Shown piece after piece: positions 1 to 9,373 of a DNA stretch of 64,000 bases. The translations under genes were made by a program, and so were the position numbers. The notes beneath the pieces were generated by a model. It did not search any database. It saw nothing but the letters and a program-made list of their open reading frames with translations, and was not told the origin of the DNA. Each line of letters opens with the position of its first letter. Within the stretch, counting starts at the first letter, position 1. Origin of the DNA: Candidatus Parcubacteria bacterium. Lineage in GTDB: Bacteria; Patescibacteriota; Patescibacteriia; Patescibacteriales; UBA12075. Location: contig JAGLJW010000022.1 in assembly GCA_023142215.1 (NCBI GenBank), forward strand, positions 1 through 64,000, in the 5' to 3' direction.

Positions 1-2
1 AT

Positions 3-332
3 CTCAACAAACTTCAAATACAGCCAACCGAAGAAGATTTAATAATACATCATAGCTTTAAAAAACCAGAAAATTTTTCAATTAACGAATTTTTAAACAA
101 AAAAGAAAAATGGTTGGTTAAATTAATAAAACAAAATAATAATTCTAAATATTGCAAAGAGCCATATTTTTCAAAAGTTATAAAAAAACAATGGCTTGTT
201 ACTTGTTATGCGAATTCAAACCAAGGATTTAAAGTTTGGAAAAAATATTGGCAATCTGACTTGAGTAAAAATTACAAAAATTTTTCACTAAAAGTAAAAT
301 TCTTTTTGAAATGCCTTATAAATTTAATTTAA
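3..332 (+). CDS. Hypothetical protein, C-terminal part (5' end outside window)
   Basis: The frame is open from base 3 to a TAA at 330-332, giving about 109 residues without the true start, so this is the 3' end of a gene that begins before the window. The visible part is basic and aromatic-rich (W, Y, K) and has no motif I recognise. It converges on the next gene and overlaps its 3' end by 17 bp. It could be the tail of a glycosyltransferase or another surface-locus enzyme, judging only from its neighbours. No function is assigned. Confidence 0.55.
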   Translation, partial: LNKLQIQPTEEDLIIHHSFKKPENFSINEFLNKKEKWLVKLIKQNNNSKYCKEPYFSKVIKKQWLVTCYANSNQGFKVWKKYWQSDLSKNYKNFSLKVKFFLKCLINLI

Positions 333-2253
333 AAATGTAAATACTATCGCCAAATTTAACTACCTCTTCAATAAATTCAAAACCATTTAATTCATTTATA
401 ATTTCCATATCATCTTTATCGCCCACCTCTAAAAGTATATAATCAACTTTATATTTTTTTAAGGCGTTTTCAAATCCAACCTCTTGAATATTATTAAACT
501 TTTTAAATACCCTATTAATATATTCATCTGGCACTATTTTAAATTCTTCATTTGGATTATTCATAAAATAACCAAATAATTTTCGTCGGACTTCTGCATT
601 CTGATACTTATCAATAAATTTATTACCCCAAATTACCCTATTTCTGCTTACAATGTATTTCTTATTTAGTTCTGTATTGAAATAATTGTTAATTACCCAC
701 CTATCCTCTAATTCTTCATCAGACATTAAATAATAAGCTGCATATCCAGTACTATATATATTATTATGTGTATAAACTGGCAAAATATTTTTTAATTGAT
801 CATTAATCGGAAATACAACAGAATCTTTTTTTGTATTTTTATTCATCCAATTGAACACATCTTTATATTCTTGCTGTTTTTCAAACTTTACAGTGTTATT
901 TTTATTGAAATCTAAACCTGAATAAATTTCCCTCTTCTGCTTAGAGACAATTAATCCAATTATCAATAAGATAAGTAAGATAATAGAACTATATTTCTTA
1001 AAAAAATTTTTATTATTTATACTTAATTTATCTTTTAAATTAAACAAGGAATAAATAATTATAACCAACGATAAAACAACAAATAAAATAGTTACTTGAT
1101 AATAATGGCTAGAAAATTGCAAATATTTTCCAGTTATAATATTCTGCCAATTTAGAATTATGGCTGAAATTAACAATGAATAGGCAAAATGTAAATAAGT
1201 TCCATTTATTATTTTTCTGGAAAGAAATACAGTAATAAGAGCAAAAAGTATAAATAATATACTATAATAGCATCCTGGCAAATGAATATCCAACATTCCA
1301 AAACGAGAAATAGTTTCATTGTAATAAGGATGAGCTGTTGCTTTTTTATAATTCAATAAATAAGGAATTATTAAAACTAAAAAAGGTAAAATAAAAAATG
1401 CAATTCTTTTTATCTCATATAAGAACATTCTATTTTTCAAAAACGAAAATAATACATTAATAAAATATAAGACAAACAACGAAGTCCAATAATACGGATA
1501 CATATAAACAAGAGAACCAACAATAATTCCTAAATATGTATTTTTATGGGTCTGTCGCCAAACTACAGTTTTGGCATAAATTTTCAGATTTTGAGGAAAT
1601 TTCTTCAAAAATCTTTTCGGCAATGTAGTGATATTGGCTAAAATATTTTTGAAGAAATTTACCGAAATCTGGGAATTTAGGTCATGCTGTAGTTTGGCGA
1701 CAGACCCTTTATATAAAACATTATTTTTTTCCGATTTAATAAAAATATCCCAAATAAAATATAAACCTAGATATAAAAAAATAATGCTAAACTGAGGATT
1801 TATTGGTCTGCCAAAATTAAATAAAAAAATTAAATAAAAAAACAAAGCAGAAAATAATGACAATACTTTATTTCTAGTAATATTCAAAAATAATAAATAC
1901 AAAATTAAAAAACCAACAAACACGAATAAAAAATCATTCAGTGCAAACATTGCAGGAATTGAAATATGGAATGTTTTAGCTAATACTGAAAAAATTTTTT
2001 CAACTAAGTCGGGCTGAATACTTGGATTGTGTTTATTCTCACCTAAAAAAACATTACCCAAGCCATTCCCTTCATAAACCTCTTCTGCCATTGCTAAGTA
2101 GTGAATCTCATCATCATTAAAAATTGGAAATACTCCGTTGAAATTATCAAAACCAATTTTATATATAGAAAAAATAGTTGGCAAAATTACTAAAAAGCCA
2201 ACTACTAATGCTACTAAAAATATAAAAAAATTATTCTTAATAAAATTATTCAT
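316..2253 (-). CDS. Multi-pass membrane glycosyltransferase-like protein (GT-C type) carrying an in-frame palindromic insertion
   Basis: This 645-residue protein has an N-terminal membrane segment, then an acidic loop IFNDDEIHYLAMAEE near residue 45, which is the usual place for the catalytic Asp/Glu of GT-C lipid-phosphate-sugar glycosyltransferases. Many hydrophobic helices follow, then a soluble C-terminal domain from about residue 450. Residues about 183-236 are hydrophilic, interrupt the membrane helices, and are encoded exactly by a 160-bp palindromic element plus a 5-bp target duplication (see the repeat entry). Without that insert the protein would be about 590 residues. It is the last gene of the minus-strand glycan locus and probably transfers a sugar from a lipid carrier outside the cytoplasmic membrane. 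Function is inferred; donor and acceptor are unknown. Whether the enzyme still works with the insert cannot be seen. Confidence 0.7.
   Translation of the reverse strand: MNNFIKNNFFIFLVALVVGFLVILPTIFSIYKIGFDNFNGVFPIFNDDEIHYLAMAEEVYEGNGLGNVFLGENKHNPSIQPDLVEKIFSVLAKTFHISIPAMFALNDFLFVFVGFLILYLLFLNITRNKVLSLFSALFFYLIFLFNFGRPINPQFSIIFLYLGLYFIWDIFIKSEKNNVLYKGSVAKLQHDLNSQISVNFFKNILANITTLPKRFLKKFPQNLKIYAKTVVWRQTHKNTYLGIIVGSLVYMYPYYWTSLFVLYFINVLFSFLKNRMFLYEIKRIAFFILPFLVLIIPYLLNYKKATAHPYYNETISRFGMLDIHLPGCYYSILFILFALITVFLSRKIINGTYLHFAYSLLISAIILNWQNIITGKYLQFSSHYYQVTILFVVLSLVIIIYSLFNLKDKLSINNKNFFKKYSSIILLILLIIGLIVSKQKREIYSGLDFNKNNTVKFEKQQEYKDVFNWMNKNTKKDSVVFPINDQLKNILPVYTHNNIYSTGYAAYYLMSDEELEDRWVINNYFNTELNKKYIVSRNRVIWGNKFIDKYQNAEVRRKLFGYFMNNPNEEFKIVPDEYINRVFKKFNNIQEVGFENALKKYKVDYILLEVGDKDDMEIINELNGFEFIEEVVKFGDSIYIFKLNL
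1548..1707. mobile_element. 160-bp palindromic MITE-like element inserted in frame in a coding sequence
   Basis: The ends form a perfect 21-bp terminal inverted repeat, starting GGGTCTGTCGCCAAACTA. Almost the whole element is an imperfect palindrome with arms of about 75 bp around a short AT-rich centre. The 5 bp on each side are identical, TTTAT at 1543-1547 and 1708-1712, as expected of a transposition target duplication. 160 plus 5 is 165 bp, or 55 codons, and the minus-strand reading frame passes through with no stop. No transposase is encoded, so it would need one supplied in trans. Relatives lie at 11347, 34532 and 57432. Confidence 0.88.
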
Positions 2254-2265
2254 TAAATTAAAATT

Positions 2266-2847
2266 TTATTTTTTAAATACAAACTCTATTTCCTCAAATC
2301 CACCAACCCAAAAACACCAAACTCTACTACAAATATTAGGACTTAAATTTGCCAGAAATGACAAAAACTTATTTAAAAACGATACCAGGATAATAGTAAT
2401 CTTACTATACCCCATTGATGGCAACATCCTAATAAAGGCCATCCATTTTAATTTTAATCCAATCAACTCAAAATCAACACCATAATACCCAGAAAATCCC
2501 ATGTCGGCATATTTTTTATTAAAATACATTGGAAAAGTTACGTCAAAACCGTGAAGATGTTCCGAATGAGTCATTCCCCTGCTAAAATGTGGCACTTTAA
2601 TTTTTAATCTTCCACCCTTTTTTAGAATTCTGTGCATCTCCCTCATAATCTCAAACGGTCTATCAAGATGCTCTATAATATGAGTTGCTTCAATTAAATC
2701 AAAACTATTATCCTCAAAGGGATAAGGAAATTTATTTAAATCATGCACTATATCAGGATTGCTTATCTTATTCCAGTCTATGTTAATATATCCCTCTTTT
2801 CTGTCTTCCCCTGATCCTAAATTTAATTTTTTAATTTTATCACTCAT
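2266..2847 (-). CDS. Class I SAM-dependent methyltransferase
   Basis: The 193-residue protein has the methyltransferase motif I near its N-terminus (KLNLGSGEDRKEGYINID, residues about 8-25). It has an acidic motif II, then the ATHIIEHLDRP and ILKKGGRLKIKVPH blocks typical of the Methyltransf_11 fold. The glycine-rich loop with a following acidic residue binds S-adenosylmethionine. It is 4 bp from the AsnB gene upstream and 12 bp from the membrane protein downstream, so it is part of the glycan operon. The likely substrate is a sugar or polysaccharide hydroxyl, inferred from context. The C-terminal third is hydrophobic and may be membrane-associated. Confidence 0.8.
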   Translation of the reverse strand: MSDKIKKLNLGSGEDRKEGYINIDWNKISNPDIVHDLNKFPYPFEDNSFDLIEATHIIEHLDRPFEIMREMHRILKKGGRLKIKVPHFSRGMTHSEHLHGFDVTFPMYFNKKYADMGFSGYYGVDFELIGLKLKWMAFIRMLPSMGYSKITIILVSFLNKFLSFLANLSPNICSRVWCFWVGGFEEIEFVFKK

Positions 2848-2851
2848 AATA

Positions 2852-4729
2852 TTAATTTTTTAACCATTTATAATGCCATAATTGAAACATAAACAAAGTC
2901 CAAATTTTCTTTCTATTATCCTTTCTTTTTGAAAAATGATCAGATAATAATTTATTTATATAAATATGATTAAATAATCCTTGTTTTTTAATTACATCTT
3001 CAGACAAATAATCTAAAATCATTGTTTTTAAATCTCCACTAATCCAACTAGCGATAGGCATACCAAAACCCTTTTTCTTTCTTTTTATAATTTCCAACGG
3101 CAACTTTCCTTCCATTAATTTCCTAAGAATATACTTAGTTTTAAAACCATTAATTTTATACTTCAATGGTAATTTATTTGCAAATTCAACCAATTCATAA
3201 TCAAGCAAAGGTGTCCTAACTTCAATAGAATTCATCATACTAGCCCTATCTACCTTTACAAGTATATCATCCATCATATACATTCGCAAATATAAAAGTA
3301 TAAGCTGATTAAAATAATCATTACTGTCCAACATTGATAAATAATTATCAATTTCAATATACTCATTATCTTGAGAAATATTACTCCACATAGAATTATG
3401 AAATAAATTTTCTCGCTCTTTTCTATCAAAAGATCCCATCCATCTTATATCACGATATTCCCTTTTTCCATAAAAACCTTTTATAAAAGATTTTGCTTTA
3501 AAATCAAAGCTAATGTTTTTATGCGATGTTGGAAGATATGAAATAATTTTTTCAATTATCTTTTTTCTAACAAACAAAGGTATCTTGTCGTAAAATTCAA
3601 CCATCTTATGAGCAATAAATGTGTCATAGCCACAAAACAATTCATCTCCTCCGTCACCACCAAGCACAACTTTTACTTTAGAACTTGCAAAATTAGAAAG
3701 TAAATATGTCGGCAGAATGGAAGAATCTGCTATTGGCTCATCTAATTGACTAGCTATTTTTGGAATTATTTCTAAACATTTTTTACTATCTAATATTTCC
3801 TCACTATGATCAGTGCCTAAATATTTTGCAACTTGCCTTGCATAATTTGATTCATCAAAACTTGATTCCTTGAAACCAATAGAAAATGTTTTAATCTTTT
3901 TATTACTATTTCTTTGAGCATAATAAGCTATCGCACTACTATCAATTCCACCACTTAAAAAAATACCCAAAGGAGCATCACTAATTAATCTTCGTTTTAC
4001 AGCTAAATTAAATTTTTTATCCAACTCTTTGACAGCATTGTCTAATTTAAAATCACAAGTACCATTATTAAATTTAATATTCCAGAATTTATTTATCTTT
4101 TCTTTCTGTCCGTCAAAAACTAAAAAATTAGCTGGTTCTAATTTTTTTATATTTTTAAATATAGAATCTGGCGTAGGTACATATTCATACATTAAGTATT
4201 TATTCAAAACTTTCAAATCTAATTCTTTTTTAAACAAAGGATATTTCAATATTGCTTTTACTTCAGAGGCAAAAATTAAATTATTTCCTAATAAAGAATA
4301 ATACAAAGGTTTTTTTCCCATTCTATCTCGTGCTAAAATAATTTTAGATTTTCTTTTATCATAAATGGCAATAGCAAACATTCCATTCAATTTTTCAAAA
4401 ACTCTTTCCCCTATTTCCTCATATAAATGAATTATTACCTCTGTATCAGTATTGCTTTTAAAATTGTGTCTGCCTTTTAATTCTTCTCTTAAGTCCTTGA
4501 AATTATATATTTCACCATTAAATACAAGCCAAACAGTATCATTTTCATTACTCATTGGCTGATGTCCAGCTAAACTTAAATCAATAATAGATAATCGCTT
4601 ATGACCTAAACCCACGTTTTTATCCACAAAAAAACCCTCATCATCGGGTCCTCGATGATGAAGTGTTTTTGTCATTTCTGACAGTGCATCTCTATTCCCT
4701 TTTCCAAAATAACCCGCAATACCACACAT
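2852..4729 (-). CDS. asnB: Asparagine synthase (glutamine-hydrolysing) family amidotransferase
   Basis: The protein starts MCGIAGYFG, leaving Cys2 as the N-terminal nucleophile of the glutamine amidotransferase class II domain (residues 1 to about 200). The ATP-pyrophosphatase domain carries the SGGIDSS P-loop near residue 258 and continues to the end. Length, 625 residues, is normal for bacterial AsnB. The family makes asparagine from aspartate with ammonia from glutamine. Copies inside polysaccharide loci often amidate uronic-acid carboxyl groups instead, as WbpS-like proteins do. Its place between methyltransferases and glycosyltransferases favours the sugar-amidating role, but the sequence alone does not decide it. 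Confidence 0.92.
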   Translation of the reverse strand: MCGIAGYFGKGNRDALSEMTKTLHHRGPDDEGFFVDKNVGLGHKRLSIIDLSLAGHQPMSNENDTVWLVFNGEIYNFKDLREELKGRHNFKSNTDTEVIIHLYEEIGERVFEKLNGMFAIAIYDKRKSKIILARDRMGKKPLYYSLLGNNLIFASEVKAILKYPLFKKELDLKVLNKYLMYEYVPTPDSIFKNIKKLEPANFLVFDGQKEKINKFWNIKFNNGTCDFKLDNAVKELDKKFNLAVKRRLISDAPLGIFLSGGIDSSAIAYYAQRNSNKKIKTFSIGFKESSFDESNYARQVAKYLGTDHSEEILDSKKCLEIIPKIASQLDEPIADSSILPTYLLSNFASSKVKVVLGGDGGDELFCGYDTFIAHKMVEFYDKIPLFVRKKIIEKIISYLPTSHKNISFDFKAKSFIKGFYGKREYRDIRWMGSFDRKERENLFHNSMWSNISQDNEYIEIDNYLSMLDSNDYFNQLILLYLRMYMMDDILVKVDRASMMNSIEVRTPLLDYELVEFANKLPLKYKINGFKTKYILRKLMEGKLPLEIIKRKKKGFGMPIASWISGDLKTMILDYLSEDVIKKQGLFNHIYINKLLSDHFSKRKDNRKKIWTLFMFQLWHYKWLKN

Positions 4730-4735
4730 ATTTTT

Positions 4736-5470
4736 TTATTTTTCAGCGTAAATTAATAATGATCCTGAAATTTCTTTAACAATAGGAATTTTTTCCAAAA
4801 ATATTAATGGAACCCCTAATATATCAACTAATAAACTAGGCATAATAGGATGTAAAAAATCAAAATTAATTACTTTTATATTTTTATATCCTAATTTTCT
4901 TAAAACTTTTTCCAATCGCCATCGGAAAAAAGCTATTTCATCAGGCGAGTCACCCATCATCTTTTTTAACCATGGTATATTTTTTTGCAATGCTATTTGA
5001 GGATTCATCATATTTGGCTCCGTAAAAAATATTGACCCACCCACAATTAATTTATTGTATGATCTTTCTAAACATTTTTCATAATCAACATGATGCAAAA
5101 CAGAGTTTCCTACCACATTTGAAAAATAATTATTTGGCAAATTATCTAAAGTCTCCATATCCCCAATTTCTAATTTTACATTATGAAATTTTTTCAAATT
5201 GTTTTTTGCAATTTCCAATAAATGTGGTGACAAATCAATAGCTGTGATGCCTGCTTTTGTATTAGCTAAATTCTTTGTAAACTCCCCAGTGCCACATCCT
5301 AGTTCTAAAACCATACTATCTTCTGTTATTTTTCCCATTTCAACCATTAAATCAATTCTCCTTTTCACTCTAAATTTTCCCGCTTTCCCTGAATGTCCCC
5401 AAACCTTCTCAGCATTTGATGATATTTTTTCTCCGTGCTTAATTTCATTTAATTTTCTTTCATTGTTCAT
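4736..5470 (-). CDS. Class I SAM-dependent methyltransferase
   Basis: The 244-residue protein has a clear SAM-binding motif I, VLELGCGTGEFTKNL, near residue 55. This is followed by the acidic ITAIDLS strand and a VVGNSVLHHV block, all typical of Methyltransf_11/25 proteins. It sits 6 bp downstream of a membrane GT-C protein and 6 bp upstream of AsnB. The N-terminal 40 residues are basic and polar and may bind the acceptor. It probably methylates a surface-sugar intermediate; a lipid acceptor is also possible. Confidence 0.8.
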   Translation of the reverse strand: MNNERKLNEIKHGEKISSNAEKVWGHSGKAGKFRVKRRIDLMVEMGKITEDSMVLELGCGTGEFTKNLANTKAGITAIDLSPHLLEIAKNNLKKFHNVKLEIGDMETLDNLPNNYFSNVVGNSVLHHVDYEKCLERSYNKLIVGGSIFFTEPNMMNPQIALQKNIPWLKKMMGDSPDEIAFFRWRLEKVLRKLGYKNIKVINFDFLHPIMPSLLVDILGVPLIFLEKIPIVKEISGSLLIYAEK

Positions 5471-5475
5471 ATTTT

Positions 5476-7206
5476 TTAATTTAAAACTTCATATACCTCA
5501 ACAAAAGGTCCACTTTTTTCAAGCTGAAGTAAGGTTCTCCATTTTAATGGATTATTTATATAATCTCCAACACCGCTATTAATTAAATTTTTATTTTTTG
5601 TTGGATAAAAAGTTTTAACTAACTTTATGTCATGATATTTTCTAACCTCATACAATACTTCCTCTGTTCTTTTCCTTGTTCTAATCATTGTTCTCTTTCC
5701 CTCTTCTCCAGCCGTCCAATAATCAACTATTATATATTTTGTTTCTCCTCCTCCAAGATTCTCGTATCGGTTATTACCAACATCAAAAAACAAATCGCTT
5801 CCGATATTTTCAAACTTATCTCTATTTTCTATTATATAATTAATCTTATCAGAAGATTTTATACTATTTTCATTTTTATGGAACAGCGCTGCGTCATAAG
5901 ACAATTGAGTTGTTAAATCGTAACTAAAAGAGTATACTACTTCATCTTTTCTAAGCTCATTCTCAATCCAATCAGTCGTTTCAATTAGAGTGTTATTATT
6001 TAATAGAGTCAACCATTTAGCACTTACAAAGATTGATGGTAAAATCAAAAGAACTAAAATCAGATTTACAAATCTTTTGTTTATTTTTTTATCAATCAAA
6101 AAATCAGAGAAATTTGCAGCTGCAAACGGTACAAGTAAAACTAAAAAAACTAACAACCAGCGAGATACCTCTGGCCCAGAAATTACTGTTATCATTAAGA
6201 AATAATAAAACAAAAATCCTAATAATATATATCTATAATTTATATTTTTAAATATCTTTCTAAATTTTATAATAATTATCAATATAAATAAAGAAAGAAA
6301 AACAGGCTCTATGTAAGATATATCTCTAAAAACATAATAAAATCTTTCATACTTTCCAAGTGAAAATAATCCGATAGCCCCAGCATTTGAACAATAGCTC
6401 TCACTAACATTTCGAATCATTGAAATAATTCCTGAATAACTTGTAATATAAAAAAATAAAACTATAGGAGTGGAAACAAAAACTGATTTAAATACTGTTG
6501 ATAAATTAAATTTATTTCTATTAAAAATAAATCCTAAAATAGGAAAAATAAAAGAAGCTACCCCAATATAATGTATTGAAAAAGATAAAGATGAAAATAT
6601 TAATGACAAATAAAAATAATTAAGAGTTTTGTTTTTCTCAAATTTTATTATAAAAAACAATGACAACACTAAAAAGAATATCATTCCATTATGTGCTTTT
6701 CCCCAGTGCGACATAACTAAAGGAACTAAACTAAAAGCATAAGCTGTTGCTGCATAATAAGCACTTAATTTATTGGAACTAATCATTCTATAAATTTTAT
6801 AAATTACATACACAGTTGCTGTTCCAAAAAAAACCGCATACCATCTAATCACTATATACAAATTACCAATACCATTCTGAACAAAATACTCTTTTAATTC
6901 AAAGACATTAAAAATGCCTTCTCGTAAGGCTAAATAAATAATTCTAACAATAACAACAGGAAAATAAATAAAAGGCAAAAGAATTGGATATTGTGAAGAT
7001 ATTTCAAAAATATTCCTCGTCTGAATGAAATCCATTAAAGTAGTGATTCCATTCGTTTCGTCCCATATCAATCTCACATTAAATGGATAACCAAAATCTA
7101 TTCCATAAAACCTAACAAAAAAAGCAAACAATAAAATAAAAATCAAGAAAATATTTTCTTTTATTATTTTTGATATTTTTAAAAAATATTCTTTTAATTT
7201 TTTCAT
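5476..7206 (-). CDS. Membrane glycosyltransferase-like protein (GT39/ArnT-like)
   Basis: The 576-residue protein has many membrane helices. The first is at about residue 18-33, followed by an external loop with GIDFGYPFNVRLIWDET, where the acidic pair matches the catalytic loop of GT39/PMT and ArnT-type enzymes. A soluble segment from about residue 400 to the end carries the C-terminal domain. Such enzymes take sugars from polyprenyl-phosphate donors on the outer face of the membrane. It lies 6 bp from neighbours on both sides, inside the glycan operon. Acceptor (protein, lipid or polysaccharide) is unknown. Confidence 0.72.
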   Translation of the reverse strand: MKKLKEYFLKISKIIKENIFLIFILLFAFFVRFYGIDFGYPFNVRLIWDETNGITTLMDFIQTRNIFEISSQYPILLPFIYFPVVIVRIIYLALREGIFNVFELKEYFVQNGIGNLYIVIRWYAVFFGTATVYVIYKIYRMISSNKLSAYYAATAYAFSLVPLVMSHWGKAHNGMIFFLVLSLFFIIKFEKNKTLNYFYLSLIFSSLSFSIHYIGVASFIFPILGFIFNRNKFNLSTVFKSVFVSTPIVLFFYITSYSGIISMIRNVSESYCSNAGAIGLFSLGKYERFYYVFRDISYIEPVFLSLFILIIIIKFRKIFKNINYRYILLGFLFYYFLMITVISGPEVSRWLLVFLVLLVPFAAANFSDFLIDKKINKRFVNLILVLLILPSIFVSAKWLTLLNNNTLIETTDWIENELRKDEVVYSFSYDLTTQLSYDAALFHKNENSIKSSDKINYIIENRDKFENIGSDLFFDVGNNRYENLGGGETKYIIVDYWTAGEEGKRTMIRTRKRTEEVLYEVRKYHDIKLVKTFYPTKNKNLINSGVGDYINNPLKWRTLLQLEKSGPFVEVYEVLN

Positions 7207-7212
7207 AATAAA

Positions 7213-8667
7213 CTAAATAAACTTTATTTTTTTAATAGCAAATACTAACATTTTTAATAATATCCATCCATGTCTAAACCTAGATATATTAGTATCACCA
7301 TAATCTCTAGCTTTATATTTAATTGGAATTTCAATAAATTTTAAACTTAATTTTGAAGATCCGAATATTAAATCAAAATCACCAAAAGGATCAAATTCTC
7401 CAAAATATTTTCTATTAGCTATTAATTTTTTATAATTGTTTTTTGAAATAACTTTTGTTCCACACAATGTATCTTTTATTCTCTGTCCAAGAAGCCAACT
7501 AAACATCAAAGAAAAAAACTTATTACCAATCATGTTTAAAGTTCTCATAGCCTCATCCTCCATTGGATAAACCAATCTAGATCCATTTATGTATTCTCCT
7601 TTTCCTGAGGCAATTGCATTATAAAATTTAGGAAGATCCTCTGGCGGAACAGTCAAATCAGCATCTAATATCATAAGAATATCGCCATTAGCCATTTCAA
7701 AACCCTTTCTAACAGCATCCCCTTTACCTTTTCCGTCCTGTTTTGCATATTTGATATCGTAAACACTCTTATATTTTTCATAAACTCTCTTTATCTCCCC
7801 ATATGTATCATCCCTTGAGTGACCTTCTATAAAAATTATCTCAATGTGTTTTCCAAAATTAGGCATCCTCTTTACAGCATTTTCTATATTTCCTTTTTCA
7901 TTGCGAGCTGGGATAATTATACTAGTTGAATATTCATTTTTGTCCTCATTGTTTTGTCTTGCTATTATATATCCCGTAAGACAAAAACTATTAATTATCG
8001 GCAACTGTGCTATAAATTTATTTATAAAATTTGAAATCAAAAAAATCTTTTTAGGAAACAAAAACCTTTTACCCTTCTTAATAACATCGTAATTTTCTAT
8101 ATACAGCAAATTATTTACATCCCCACCATTCAACCAATTTAATCTTTTTTGTGGCATCTTTAAATTTAATTTTTCCGCTAATTTTAAAAATGGCGACCAA
8201 ATAAAATTATGATATGTTATTATTATTCTAGTGGATGGTTTTGAAACTTTTTTCAATTCTTGAAAAACTTTTTGTATATCCTCAAAATATCCTAATGTAT
8301 CGGAAATAATAATATAATCAAATTTTTCATCCAAAGTAATGTTTTCTGCATCCATTTGATAAAATTTTATATCTGGATAATGATTTTTAGCAATTTCTAT
8401 CATTTTACTAGAAATATCAATCCCCACTCCATGCTTTGGAGACAATTTATTCAATAAATAACCATCACCACAACCAATCTCTAAAATCTTGCTATTATTT
8501 AAAATATTATATTTAAAAAATTTAATTAAATCTTTATAATAATATTTGTTTTTATTTACAAATTTTATTCTATTTAAAGCAATTTTATCACTATGCTTCA
8601 TTACTTCTTGTTTATTCTTTGAAACCTTAAATTGTTTTGAATTGTTTTCACTATTGTTTAATTCCAT
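7213..8667 (-). CDS. Bifunctional protein: N-terminal SAM methyltransferase fused to C-terminal GT2 glycosyltransferase
   Basis: Residues up to about 230 form a methyltransferase with motif I NSKILEIGCGDGYLLNKL and an acidic GVGIDIS strand. From about residue 245 a GT2 (dolichol-phosphate-mannose synthase-like) domain begins with TSIIIPARNEKGNIENA. It includes the metal-binding DAD of DILMILDADLTVPPEDL and an INGSRL segment. The fused enzyme would methylate and transfer a sugar, probably onto a polyprenyl carrier for the GT-C proteins next door. A longer reading frame starts at 8697, but the ATG at 8667, overlapping the end of the FkbM gene by 17 bp, gives the more natural start (MELNNSEN). 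The fusion is uncommon and looks genuine because one frame spans both domains. Confidence 0.8.
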   Translation of the reverse strand: MELNNSENNSKQFKVSKNKQEVMKHSDKIALNRIKFVNKNKYYYKDLIKFFKYNILNNSKILEIGCGDGYLLNKLSPKHGVGIDISSKMIEIAKNHYPDIKFYQMDAENITLDEKFDYIIISDTLGYFEDIQKVFQELKKVSKPSTRIIITYHNFIWSPFLKLAEKLNLKMPQKRLNWLNGGDVNNLLYIENYDVIKKGKRFLFPKKIFLISNFINKFIAQLPIINSFCLTGYIIARQNNEDKNEYSTSIIIPARNEKGNIENAVKRMPNFGKHIEIIFIEGHSRDDTYGEIKRVYEKYKSVYDIKYAKQDGKGKGDAVRKGFEMANGDILMILDADLTVPPEDLPKFYNAIASGKGEYINGSRLVYPMEDEAMRTLNMIGNKFFSLMFSWLLGQRIKDTLCGTKVISKNNYKKLIANRKYFGEFDPFGDFDLIFGSSKLSLKFIEIPIKYKARDYGDTNISRFRHGWILLKMLVFAIKKIKFI

Positions 8668-9373
8668 AAAAGTCAAAATAAAATAATTTATTATCAATAT
8701 TACAATTTATTTTATCAATAAGACAGCTTTCTCCGAATACTGTTATTGAAAACCCTAAATCTTTTAATAACTTAAAATATTTTTCGGGATTCACACCTGC
8801 CTTGTTTAATCCATATGGCCAAAACTCTCCCATCATACTAACCTTTTTTAACTTATTTAAAATATTACTCATTCCCTTAACCGCATAATAGTCATATCCT
8901 TGAATATCAATTTTAACAAAATCAACTCTTTTTATTTTTAAATAATCATCAATTGAGATACACTGAACCTCTGTATAAAATCTGTTCTCACCACTATCGT
9001 AAGTTTGATGATCCACATTTAAACTATTTGATTTATAAAGTTTTACATTTTTCGTTTCACTACCAACAGCCTTATTTAATAAAATCACATTACTTAATTT
9101 TTTTGTATTATTTTTTAATCTATTAAAATTTTCAATATCTGGTTCAAAAGCATATACTCTCCCATTCTTGCCAACTAATTTTGAGAATAAAATCGTATAA
9201 AAACCAATATTTGCACCTATATCTAATACAACCATATCTGATTTGACATCTCTCTTTAATAATTTTATTTTGTCTCTATCACTAATTTCCTTATAAAAAA
9301 AATATAACGGTCTATAGGCAATATAAAAATATTTAAATAATAAATTTCCCAATCTCAAAAAAAATAATTTCAT
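8651..9373 (-). CDS. FkbM family SAM-dependent methyltransferase
   Basis: The 240-residue protein contains VVLDIGANIGFYTILF (motif I, about residue 48) and VYAFEPDIENF. It also has the VDFVKIDIQGYDYYAVKGM signature of the FkbM/Methyltransf_21 family. These enzymes O-methylate sugars and other secondary metabolites. It overlaps the neighbouring GT4 gene by 4 bp (ATGA) on its 5' side, so translation is probably coupled. With the other methyltransferases here it points to a methylated surface glycan. Confidence 0.85.
   Translation of the reverse strand: MKLFFLRLGNLLFKYFYIAYRPLYFFYKEISDRDKIKLLKRDVKSDMVVLDIGANIGFYTILFSKLVGKNGRVYAFEPDIENFNRLKNNTKKLSNVILLNKAVGSETKNVKLYKSNSLNVDHQTYDSGENRFYTEVQCISIDDYLKIKRVDFVKIDIQGYDYYAVKGMSNILNKLKKVSMMGEFWPYGLNKAGVNPEKYFKLLKDLGFSITVFGESCLIDKINCNIDNKLFYFDFYGIKQ

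Noticed and set aside
1548..1707. Idea that residues 183-236 of the membrane protein are a natural domain
   Set aside because: The DNA is a palindromic element with terminal repeats and a target duplication, also found in intergenic DNA elsewhere in the window.
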